Shown here one piece after another: positions 1 through 4,846 of a DNA stretch of 5,652 nt. The notes under the pieces are model-generated. The model was not told the DNA's origin, made no database searches, and was given only the letters and a program-made list of their open reading frames with translations. The stretch's first letter is position 1. Every line of letters begins with the position of its first letter. The translations under genes and the position numbers were made by a program. This DNA comes from Syntrophales bacterium (lineage in GTDB: Bacteria > Desulfobacterota > Syntrophia > Syntrophales > UBA2251): assembly GCA_023230905.1 (NCBI GenBank), contig JALNWL010000168.1, positions 1-5,652 of the forward strand, read 5' to 3'.

Positions 1-1392
1 GGTCGTCTGCCAGCCGATATGGCCGTCCACGTCGGCGAAGACGAAGTTGAGCATGATCGTCGTGACGTTCCCAAGCGCCTGCCGGACCTGCCCGACGGAC
101 CGCGCCGTGAAGAGCCGCTCCAGCCCGATGGAGGGCCCCATCGTCTCGAAGGGCGACCAGCGGACCGTCACCGCCTTCTCCGCCTTCTCCGCCTTCTCCG
201 CCTCGAGACCGGGAAACAGGCCGCTGATCACGGGACCCCGCCGGGTCAGCCGCACCTGGACCGTTTCCTCCCGAAAGCCGCCCCGGGCCTTCTTGTCGCG
301 GATGCGGATCGTCTCCGGGACGACCTGAAACGGCCGGGAGACGCGCCCCTCCAGGTACCGTCCGGGATCCTTGGGATCGAGGGTTTCGATGAAGAGATCC
401 TGGGCGTCGCCGTAGGCGTTCGTCATGCCGATGGCGATCCGGTCGTTCCGCCCGGCGACGATTCCCGGCACACCGGGGATCGTGACGCCCACTGCGCGGA
501 ACTCCGGCGTGAAGAGCCCCGAGGGATACCAGGGCCCCGGCAGGATCCGGGCATCGAGGTGGGGATCGTTGGCCACGATGGGCTTGCCGCTGGCCGACCG
601 CTTCGGGCCCACGGCCCAGTTGTTGCTGCCGGCCGCGAGCGGCCTGACGTCCTTCAGGAAGGCGATGAGCCCCGCGTCCCCGGACAGGATGATCTGCCGC
701 CGCACCTCCTGCGGGGACGGTTTCCGGAAGACGGTGCCGGTCTTCCCGAGGCGCTCGTCGGGATTGATGTTGAGGGGAAAGATCTCCCGGGCCTTCTCCG
801 GGCCGAGGCGCTCGACCAGCATCCGGGCCACGATCTCGCTCTTGAGGTTGGCCGCGGAGTCCCAGCCCATGAGGTAGATGACGGACAGCGAATCCGCGAT
901 TTCCCAAGGCTCCGGCCGGATGCCGGCCAGCTTGAATTCGACCGGCAGATCCCGTCCCTGGTGGATGAAGGCGTTGACGCCCTCCAGGTAGCGCCCCAGA
1001 AAACGCCGCGTCCGGGCATCGAGGATCGCTTCGTGCCGCCGGGCCTGGCGGACGAATCCGATCGTCCGCATGCGGATATCGAGGTTGCGCGCCTTTTCCC
1101 CCACCATCTCGGCGATCCGGCCGGCGGCGAACATCCGGGTGAGCTGCATCTGGAACAGACGGTCCTGGGCCGTCACGAACCCCTGGGCGAAGAGCGCGTC
1201 GTCCAGGGTCCGCGCGTAAATGTAGGGGGTGCCGTTCCCGTCACGCACCACCCGGACCGGCGCCTGGAGACCGGACAGACGGATTTCTCCCTCCCGCTGG
1301 GCAGGGTTGATGCGCAAACAGATCATCCCGCCGGCGACAACGGCGAGGATCAGGATGACGGCCAGAACGACGCCCGCCTTCAGCCATTTCAT
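1..1392 (-). CDS. Penicillin acylase family protein (Ntn hydrolase), 3' end beyond window
   Basis: This is the N-terminal 464 codons of a penicillin acylase/amidase-family protein. Known family members hydrolyse amide bonds of N-acylated substrates (beta-lactam side chains, acyl-homoserine lactones) outside the cytoplasm; the substrate here cannot be told. Residues 1-27 begin MKWLK and continue with a long hydrophobic stretch, so a signal peptide or membrane anchor. The conserved core includes RDxxGTPYIYA (50-60) and FAQGFVTAQDRLFQMQ (68-83). AAGSNNWAVGPKRSASG (253-269) contains Ser256, the expected catalytic nucleophile freed by autocleavage after Gly255. NDPHL (275-279) and GVPG (307-310) follow, then RRGPVIS (384-390). 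Family members are usually about 750-800 residues, so roughly 40% is missing beyond base 1, including the oxyanion-hole Asn of the beta chain. The start is the ATG at 1392, with GGAGG 7 bases upstream; it overlaps the flavoprotein stop as ATGA. Family assignment is sure; specificity is unknown. Confidence 0.93.
   Translation of the reverse strand, partial: MKWLKAGVVLAVILILAVVAGGMICLRINPAQREGEIRLSGLQAPVRVVRDGNGTPYIYARTLDDALFAQGFVTAQDRLFQMQLTRMFAAGRIAEMVGEKARNLDIRMRTIGFVRQARRHEAILDARTRRFLGRYLEGVNAFIHQGRDLPVEFKLAGIRPEPWEIADSLSVIYLMGWDSAANLKSEIVARMLVERLGPEKAREIFPLNINPDERLGKTGTVFRKPSPQEVRRQIILSGDAGLIAFLKDVRPLAAGSNNWAVGPKRSASGKPIVANDPHLDARILPGPWYPSGLFTPEFRAVGVTIPGVPGIVAGRNDRIAIGMTNAYGDAQDLFIETLDPKDPGRYLEGRVSRPFQVVPETIRIRDKKARGGFREETVQVRLTRRGPVISGLFPGLEAEKAEKAEKAVTVRWSPFETMGPSIGLERLFTARSVGQVRQALGNVTTIMLNFVFADVDGHIGWQTT
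172..198. repeat. 9-base tandem repeat (x3) inside the penicillin acylase gene
   Basis: CGCCTTCTC occurs three times in perfect tandem at 172-180, 181-189 and 190-198. On the coding (minus) strand it gives the AEKAEKAEKA run at about residues 398-407, between the conserved RRGPVIS and the VTVRW strand. The period is a multiple of three, so copy-number change would lengthen or shorten a loop without breaking the frame. Confidence 0.85.
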
Positions 1393-2870
1393 GACGCTCC
1401 CTCCCTTCTCAAGAACGTTTCAGGTTCTTGCCCTGCGACCTCGATCCCGGTCCTTTCCCGGCCATGCCCCTCCCGGGCGGACACATCCGGGGACAAGACG
1501 ACATCGGCGGCGCCTTCCCCCGCGAGATACCCCGTGGAAAAGGCGGCCTGAAGGTTATACCCGCCCGTATCGGCATCGATATCCAGAACCTCTCCGCAGA
1601 AGAAAAGGCCGGGGACCTTCCGGGAGGCCATCGTGCGGGGATCGACCTCCTCCAGGGCGATCCCCCCAGCCGTCACGATGGCCGACGCCATGGGGAGGGG
1701 GGCCTTGACGTTGAAGCGCAGGGACTTGAGCAGGCCCGCCAGCCGGTCCCGTTCGGAAGCGGTGATCTGATGACCCGGCTTGTCGTCGGGAATGCCCGTC
1801 AGCGCCAGGAAGGTCGCCACCATCTTCGCCGGCAGGAGCCCCTCCAGATGGCGCCGGAACTGTCGGCGACCGTGCCGGTCGAAATCGCGCTGCAGGCGCT
1901 CCCGAAGCCGGGCCGGCGTCAGCGCCGGTTTCAGGTCGATCGAAACGCCGACCGGCCCCGCCACCAGGGCGTCGACCACGGCAAGGCTCATGAGCAGGAC
2001 GATGGGGCCGCCGATCCCGAAATGGGTGAACATCATCTCGCCCATGCGGCTCTCGATCACCGGCGGTCGCGGCTTGCGGCCGCCGATCCCGCGGCCACAT
2101 TCATTTTCCGGAATCCGCCCGGGATCGATCCCGTCGGCCGGCCCCCGGAAGGCCGTCAGGCGGACGTTCCGGAGGCTCACCCCCTGCAGGCCGCGGGCGA
2201 GCGAAATCTCCCGCACCGCCAAGGGAACCAGGGCCGGACGGAGCGGGACGATGCGGTGTCCCAGCGCCGCGGCCAGGCGATACCCGTCGCCCGTCGAACC
2301 CGTCGCCGGCCAGGTCGCCCCGCCGGTCGCGAGAATGACCGCTGCCGCGGGGTAGAGGTCCCGGGAGGTTTGGACGCCAGTCACCCGCGCCGCCTCGGTC
2401 CGGATCGCGGTCACCGGCGACCCCGTCCGCAGCCGGACGCCCTGTTCCTTCAGATACGCGCGGAAGGCCGCAAGCACGTCCTCGGCGCGATCGGAGACGG
2501 GGAAGATCCGCCCGCCCCGCTCCGTCTTGGTCTCGACACCATAGCGTTCGAGAAAGGCCAGCAGGTCCTCGCGGAAAAACCGGCGGAAGGCGGCATGGAG
2601 AAACGGACCCCCCGGTCCGTACATCCCCATGAAGCCGTCGAGCTCCCGGGCGTTGGTCAGGTTGCAGCGCGTCTTGCCGCTCACGAGGAGCTTCTTGCCG
2701 GGGTGTTCCGTCTTCTCGCAGAGGAGCACCTCGGCCCCCCGCTCCGCCGCCCGGCCGGCCGCCATCATGCCGGCCGCTCCGGCCCCGATCACGACGATCC
2801 GGCGCTCGCCGCCGCCATGCGGAAACGTTGCCCGGCACGGACCCTGTTCGGCTTTGCGCGCGTTTGTCAT
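1389..2870 (-). CDS. HI0933/BaiN-family NAD(P)/FAD-dependent oxidoreductase
   Basis: A 493-residue cytoplasmic flavoprotein of the HI0933 (YhiN/BaiN) family. The reaction of most members is unknown; BaiN of bile-acid-dehydroxylating clostridia is one with a proposed role. The FAD-binding Rossmann motif VVIGAGAAGMMAAGRAAERG is at 26-45 and ends in an acidic residue at Glu52. Family signatures follow: KKLLVSGKTRCNLTN (59-73), GGRIFPVSDRAEDV (119-132), ILATGGATWPATGSTGDGY (179-197), GEMMFTHFGIGGP (277-289), and near the C-terminus TAGGIALEEVDPRTM (400-414) then GEVLDIDADTGGYNLQ (426-441). The ATG at 2870 was chosen because an in-frame TTG at 2954 adds 28 poorly structured residues, while GAGGA lies 13 bases before the ATG, a rather long spacing. 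Most relatives are about 400-420 residues; the excess is an N-terminal leader, a Gly/Pro/Arg-rich insert at 243-275 and a tail of about 40 residues. First gene of the operon with the acylase. Confidence 0.93.
   Translation of the reverse strand: MTNARKAEQGPCRATFPHGGGERRIVVIGAGAAGMMAAGRAAERGAEVLLCEKTEHPGKKLLVSGKTRCNLTNARELDGFMGMYGPGGPFLHAAFRRFFREDLLAFLERYGVETKTERGGRIFPVSDRAEDVLAAFRAYLKEQGVRLRTGSPVTAIRTEAARVTGVQTSRDLYPAAAVILATGGATWPATGSTGDGYRLAAALGHRIVPLRPALVPLAVREISLARGLQGVSLRNVRLTAFRGPADGIDPGRIPENECGRGIGGRKPRPPVIESRMGEMMFTHFGIGGPIVLLMSLAVVDALVAGPVGVSIDLKPALTPARLRERLQRDFDRHGRRQFRRHLEGLLPAKMVATFLALTGIPDDKPGHQITASERDRLAGLLKSLRFNVKAPLPMASAIVTAGGIALEEVDPRTMASRKVPGLFFCGEVLDIDADTGGYNLQAAFSTGYLAGEGAADVVLSPDVSAREGHGRERTGIEVAGQEPETFLRREGAS
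1397..1405 (-). promoter_or_regulatory. Shine-Dalgarno of the penicillin acylase gene
   Basis: On the minus strand this reads GGGAGGGAG, with GGAGG 7 bases before the ATG at 1392. It lies inside the last codons of the upstream flavoprotein gene. It fixes the acylase start and, with the ATGA stop-start overlap, supports translational coupling of the two genes. Confidence 0.8.
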
Positions 2871-2966
2871 GGCGATCTGAGTTTCCTCGCGGACATCCCG
2901 GGAACCGGTAAGACGGGCAGGAACGTTCGCCGGTTTGTCCGGACGCTTCCCCAACCCCGGTATTCA

Positions 2967-2995
2967 TGGATAGCAGAAACGGGGCCGGATGACAA
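2967..2995 (-). promoter_or_regulatory. Candidate sigma70 promoter for the flavoprotein-acylase operon
   Basis: On the minus strand TTGTCA (2995-2990) is separated by 17 bases from TATCCA (2972-2967). The -35 box matches consensus at five of six positions but the -10 box is weak. Predicted transcription would start near 2960, giving a leader of about 90 bases before the ATG at 2870. Position and spacing fit; the weak -10 box keeps confidence low. Confidence 0.35.
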
Positions 2996-3060
2996 TCGGA
3001 GATCTTCGAAAACCGGGCGCCCGCCCCCCGGACCCTAACTCCCGGAGCCGCGAGGACATT

Positions 3061-3089
3061 TTGACATCCCGCCCCCGCCCTGATATAGA
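3061..3089 (+). promoter_or_regulatory. Extended -10 sigma70 promoter for gpmA
   Basis: A perfect TTGACA (3061-3066) and TATAGA (3084-3089) are separated by exactly 17 bases. TGA directly before the -10 box matches the extended -10 TGn element. The spacer is almost pure G/C, so the A/T-rich boxes stand out. Transcription would begin near 3096, giving gpmA a leader of about 250 bases that carries the palindromic repeat. Confidence 0.75.
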
Positions 3090-3158
3090 GGCGGTTAGGA
3101 TCGCTGGGGACGCCCCGCCGTCCGCGAGGCATCATCACGGATGCACCCTCAAGAAGGA

Positions 3159-3273
3159 ACTTTTGCACCACCGCCTGTTTTGTCATTTCGACCGAAGGGA
3201 GAAATCTTTAAGAAACCGCCATCCTGAAGATTTCTCGTCGCTCACGCTCCTCGAAATGACATGATGCAAAAGT
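3159..3273. repeat. REP/MITE-like palindromic repeat (CATTTCGACCGAAGG type)
   Basis: Nested inverted repeats centre near 3216. ACTTTTGCA (3159-3167) pairs with TGCAAAAGT (3265-3273). TGTCATTTCG (3181-3190) pairs with CGAAATGACA (3252-3261). AGAAATCTT (3200-3208) pairs with AAGATTTCT (3227-3235). All three arms are perfect, with unpaired stretches between them, so the transcript could fold into a long bulged hairpin. Short palindromes with these ends are dispersed noncoding repeats in many bacterial genomes, including Deltaproteobacteria. No transposase is present, so any movement would be in trans. Here it lies in the predicted gpmA leader. Confidence 0.8.
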
Positions 3274-3330
3274 CTCCGTGAAGATGTCTCGTCATCCGCG
3301 CTCCCCGAAATAACATGAAGCAAAAATCTC
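3227..3330 (+). repeat. Imperfect tandem duplication of the right half of the palindrome
   Basis: Bases 3227-3276 and 3281-3330 align without gaps at about 41 of 50 positions, with a period of 54 bases. Both contain an AAGAT-TCTCGTC start, a CGCTCC-CGAAAT core and an ACATGA-GCAAAA end. The second copy stops immediately before the gpmA Shine-Dalgarno at 3334-3339. No matching left half accompanies it, so it is a half element rather than a second full palindrome. Confidence 0.75.
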
Positions 3331-3333
3331 AAG

Positions 3334-3339
3334 AAAGGA
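3334..3339 (+). promoter_or_regulatory. Shine-Dalgarno of gpmA
   Basis: AAAGGA ends 6 bases before the ATG at 3346 and directly follows the half-repeat. It fixes the gpmA start, which agrees with the usual N-terminus of the family, a short strand leading to the RHG motif. Confidence 0.75.
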
Positions 3340-3345
3340 TTAACC

Positions 3346-4092
3346 ATGCCGACCCTGATTCTGCTCCGTCACGGCGAAAGTCTCTGGAACCGGGAAAACC
3401 GCTTCACCGGCTGGACGGACGTCGATCTGTCCGAAACCGGCAAGAACGAGGCCCTGGAAGCGGGACGCCTCCTGAAACGCGAGGGCTACCTCTTCGATCT
3501 GGCCTTCACGTCCGTCCTGAAGCGGGCCATCCGCACCCTGAACATCGTCCTTGAGGAGATGGACCTGGAGTGGATCCCGGTCGTGAAGTCCTGGCGCCTG
3601 AACGAGCGCCACTACGGTGCGCTCCAGGGCCTCAACAAGGCCGAAACCGCCGTCCGGTACGGCGAGGCGCAGGTCAAGCTCTGGCGTCGCAGCTACGAAG
3701 TTCCCCCACCGGACCTGACCCCGGAGGACGCGCGCTATCCCGGCCACGAACTCAAGTACCGGGACCTGACCGCCGCGGAACTCCCCCTCACCGAATCCCT
3801 GAAAGACACAGCCGCACGGGTGATGCCCTTTTGGCACGATGAAATCGCCCCGGCCATCCGCCAAGGTAAAAGGGTGCTCATCGCCGCCCACGGCAACAGC
3901 ATGCGGGCCCTCGTCATGTATCTCGACCGCATATCGGAGACGGAGATCGTCGGCTTGAACATCCCCACGGGCATCCCCCTCGTCTACGAACTGGACGAGG
4001 CGCTGCAGCCGCTCCGCCACGCTTACCTGGGCGATCCGGACAAGGTCCAGGCCGCCGCCCGCGCCGTCGCCGATCAGGGAAAGATGCGATGA
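3346..4092 (+). CDS. gpmA: 2,3-bisphosphoglycerate-dependent phosphoglycerate mutase
   Basis: A complete 248-residue cofactor-dependent phosphoglycerate mutase, interconverting 3-phosphoglycerate and 2-phosphoglycerate in glycolysis and gluconeogenesis. The histidine phosphatase signature LLRHGESLWN is at 6-15, with His9 as the phosphorylated nucleophile. Further catalytic residues are Arg60 (in SVLKRAIRT), Glu87 (in RLNERHYGALQG) and His182 (in IAAHGNSMRAL). Each lies two residues before its E. coli GpmA counterpart (His11, Arg62, Glu89, His184). FTGWTDVDLSETG (20-32), the YPGHELKYRDL segment (131-141) and NIPTGIPLVYEL (205-216) are typical of the family. Length matches the usual 230-250 residues, and no signal peptide is present, so it is cytoplasmic. 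It is expressed from the promoter at 3061-3089 through a long leader. Its stop TGA overlaps an ATG (4089-4091) that may be the original start of the next gene. Confidence 0.97.
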   Translation: MPTLILLRHGESLWNRENRFTGWTDVDLSETGKNEALEAGRLLKREGYLFDLAFTSVLKRAIRTLNIVLEEMDLEWIPVVKSWRLNERHYGALQGLNKAETAVRYGEAQVKLWRRSYEVPPPDLTPEDARYPGHELKYRDLTAAELPLTESLKDTAARVMPFWHDEIAPAIRQGKRVLIAAHGNSMRALVMYLDRISETEIVGLNIPTGIPLVYELDEALQPLRHAYLGDPDKVQAAARAVADQGKMR

Positions 4093-4111
4093 GGGCCGGG
4101 CGGGGGCGCTC

Positions 4112-4528
4112 GTGCTCGCCGTTTGGCGGTTCTCCGGCGGTCCCTACGGAAAGCTGAGACCGAGCGCGGAAGCGTCGGCGGCCTATGAAGCCTTCCAGGT
4201 CCAGCCCGACCTGACGTACTACATCAGCGGCTCCGACGTCCATCCCAACGCCCTGATGGGCATAGACGCCTCCTGGACGCTCGCGTCCGATCTCTGGAAA
4301 AAGAGGGATCTCACCCCCGAAGGCCTGAAGGAACTCGTCCGGGGCATGCAGGCCAAAGCGCTGGAACGTCTCGCCCCCCTCCAGGGTTTCGACATCCTAG
4401 ATCACCGGGACCGGCAAATCGGCACGTGGTTCTCCCTGCCCGGCCCGCATGTGTCCATCCGGATCCGGGAGGAAAACCGGGTGGAGATCTCCACGCCCCC
4501 CCTGAATACCTACCACATGGATGAATGA
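4112..4528 (+). CDS. Hypothetical protein of unknown function, 5' end probably frameshifted
   Basis: An open frame of 138 residues from a GTG at 4112; I do not recognise the family with confidence. Most of it reads as a real protein: G/C-rich third positions and a mixed composition with segments such as QPDLTYYISGSDVHPNALMGID (first half at 31-40, second at 41-52), SDLWKKRDLTPEGLKELV (59-76) and GTWFSLPG (104-111). It ends with a short strand-rich part (VSIRIREENRVEIS). The GTG lacks a properly spaced Shine-Dalgarno. By contrast, ATG 4089 has AGGGA 8 bases upstream and overlaps the gpmA stop as ATGA, but is in another frame. One extra G in the run at 4102-4106 would join them and add a short hydrophobic ALVLAVW stretch. 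An exported or lipoprotein origin is possible, but no lipobox Cys is present (FSGG instead of a possible FSGC). Probably co-transcribed with gpmA. Confidence 0.6.
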   Translation: MLAVWRFSGGPYGKLRPSAEASAAYEAFQVQPDLTYYISGSDVHPNALMGIDASWTLASDLWKKRDLTPEGLKELVRGMQAKALERLAPLQGFDILDHRDRQIGTWFSLPGPHVSIRIREENRVEISTPPLNTYHMDE

Positions 4529-4549
4529 GGCCCACCCGATGGCATTCCG

Positions 4550-4564
4550 CCCGGAGATTCCGGG
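4550..4564 (+). terminator. Hairpin without T-run after the hypothetical gene
   Basis: CCCGGA (4550-4555), loop gat, TCCGGG (4559-4564) forms a perfect 6-base-pair stem 21 bases after the stop at 4528. No run of T follows, so it is not a standard intrinsic terminator. It could mark a 3' end protected from exonucleases, or act weakly in termination of the gpmA transcript. Confidence 0.25.
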
Positions 4565-4631
4565 ACATGGAAGCATCGAAAACGGCCCTTGCGCGCACCC
4601 CTTCCCCGTCCCCGTGGGTTCGCCTTTCCCG

Positions 4632-4660
4632 TTGACATAACCGATGATTTCCATTACAAT
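4632..4660 (+). promoter_or_regulatory. Near-consensus sigma70 promoter upstream of the MORN gene
   Basis: TTGACA (4632-4637) is a perfect -35 box and TACAAT (4655-4660) differs from the -10 consensus at one position, with the ideal 17-base spacer. Transcription would start near 4667. It is the strongest-looking promoter in the window and implies a leader of about 180 bases before the ATG at 4847. Confidence 0.78.
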
Positions 4661-4819
4661 TCAAACGATCTGGTAGAGGAGAGGATTGTTTTTGCCCGTA
4701 GGGCCGCGGCCCGAAAATGAAGTCAACCTTTTTATATTACGACTGATTTCGGGATGCACAGGTGTTTTTTTACGGTTCACGGCGGCGAGGACAGGGTTTC
4801 GCTTTAATGGATCATATAT

Positions 4820-4846
4820 GCCGGACATAGAGGCTTCCGGTTTTTT
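4820..4846 (+). terminator. Possible intrinsic terminator or attenuator before the MORN start codon
   Basis: CCGGA (4821-4825) and TCCGG (4836-4840) can pair, with a G-U closing pair (4820/4841) and a ten-base loop that may pair internally as AG/CT. Six T follow (4841-4846) and the ATG starts at the very next base. The stem is short, so termination would be partial. The loop contains AGAGG, the only Shine-Dalgarno-like sequence before the ATG, so folding could also affect translation. Confidence 0.35.

Larger units (their letters stand above)
2871..3345. other. Divergent intergenic region between the flavoprotein and gpmA
   Basis: This 475-base gap separates two divergent genes. From left to right it holds the weak minus-strand promoter (2967-2995), the strong plus-strand promoter (3061-3089), a small GGGG-acg-CCCC hairpin near the predicted 5' end of the gpmA leader (3106-3116), the palindromic repeat (3159-3273) and its partial tandem copy (3281-3330). 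A 28-codon open frame from the ATG at 3141 to the TGA ending at 3227 has only a poor ribosome site and runs into the repeat, so it is not called as a gene. Nothing recognisable lies in 2996-3060. Confidence 0.7.
4529..4846. other. Intergenic region with promoter and structured leader of the MORN gene
   Basis: This 318-base gap contains a hairpin (4550-4564), a near-consensus promoter (4632-4660) and a leader of about 180 bases that is much more A/T-rich than the flanking genes. In the leader, AGAGGAGAGG (4675-4684) resembles a strong Shine-Dalgarno and is followed by TTG codons at 4686 and 4692. These open a frame of 53-55 residues ending at TGA 4851-4853, overlapping the MORN start. Its third positions are only about half G/C, unlike the genes around it, so it is not called as a gene. 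GCCC-gta-GGGC (4694-4704) and GGGC-CGCG-GCCC (4701-4712) share one arm and are mutually exclusive. Confidence 0.6.

Noticed and set aside
20..27. Lipoprotein signal in the penicillin acylase N-terminus (Cys25)
   Set aside because: These coordinates are residue numbers (nucleotides about 1312-1335). The residues before Cys25 are GMI, which does not fit a lipobox, so a signal peptide or uncleaved anchor is more likely.
19..1551. Plus-strand open frame of 510 codons
   Set aside because: It is antisense to the penicillin acylase. The minus frame holds the family motifs (GSNNWAVGP, NDPHL), while this frame is Arg/Pro/Gly/Asp-rich with no recognisable domain, as expected opposite a high-GC gene.
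1428..3038. Plus-strand open frame of 536 codons
   Set aside because: It is antisense to the flavoprotein, which carries all the HI0933 signatures on the minus strand. It also runs through the intergenic region with low-complexity Arg/Pro/Gly/His content.
2101..3186. Minus-strand open frame of 361 codons overlapping the start of the flavoprotein
   Set aside because: It is a frame-shifted shadow of the flavoprotein, rich in Arg/Gly/Asp/Pro, and extends into the promoter region without any motif.
2989..3264. Plus-strand open frame of 91 codons ending in CHFDRREKSL and DFSSLTLLEMT
   Set aside because: Its C-terminal half is a translation of the palindromic repeat, a well-known source of spurious hypothetical proteins. 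Its start also lies upstream of the predicted gpmA promoter.
4397..4654. Minus-strand open frame of 85 codons beginning MEIIGYVNGKGEP
   Set aside because: It overlaps the hypothetical protein in antisense, has no ribosome site, and its start lies within the plus-strand promoter at 4632-4660.
4667..4846. 6S RNA, SRP RNA or another housekeeping RNA in the MORN leader
   Set aside because: The length would suit 6S RNA and the end is terminator-like, but I found no pairing between the 5' and 3' ends and no conserved SRP or tmRNA segments.
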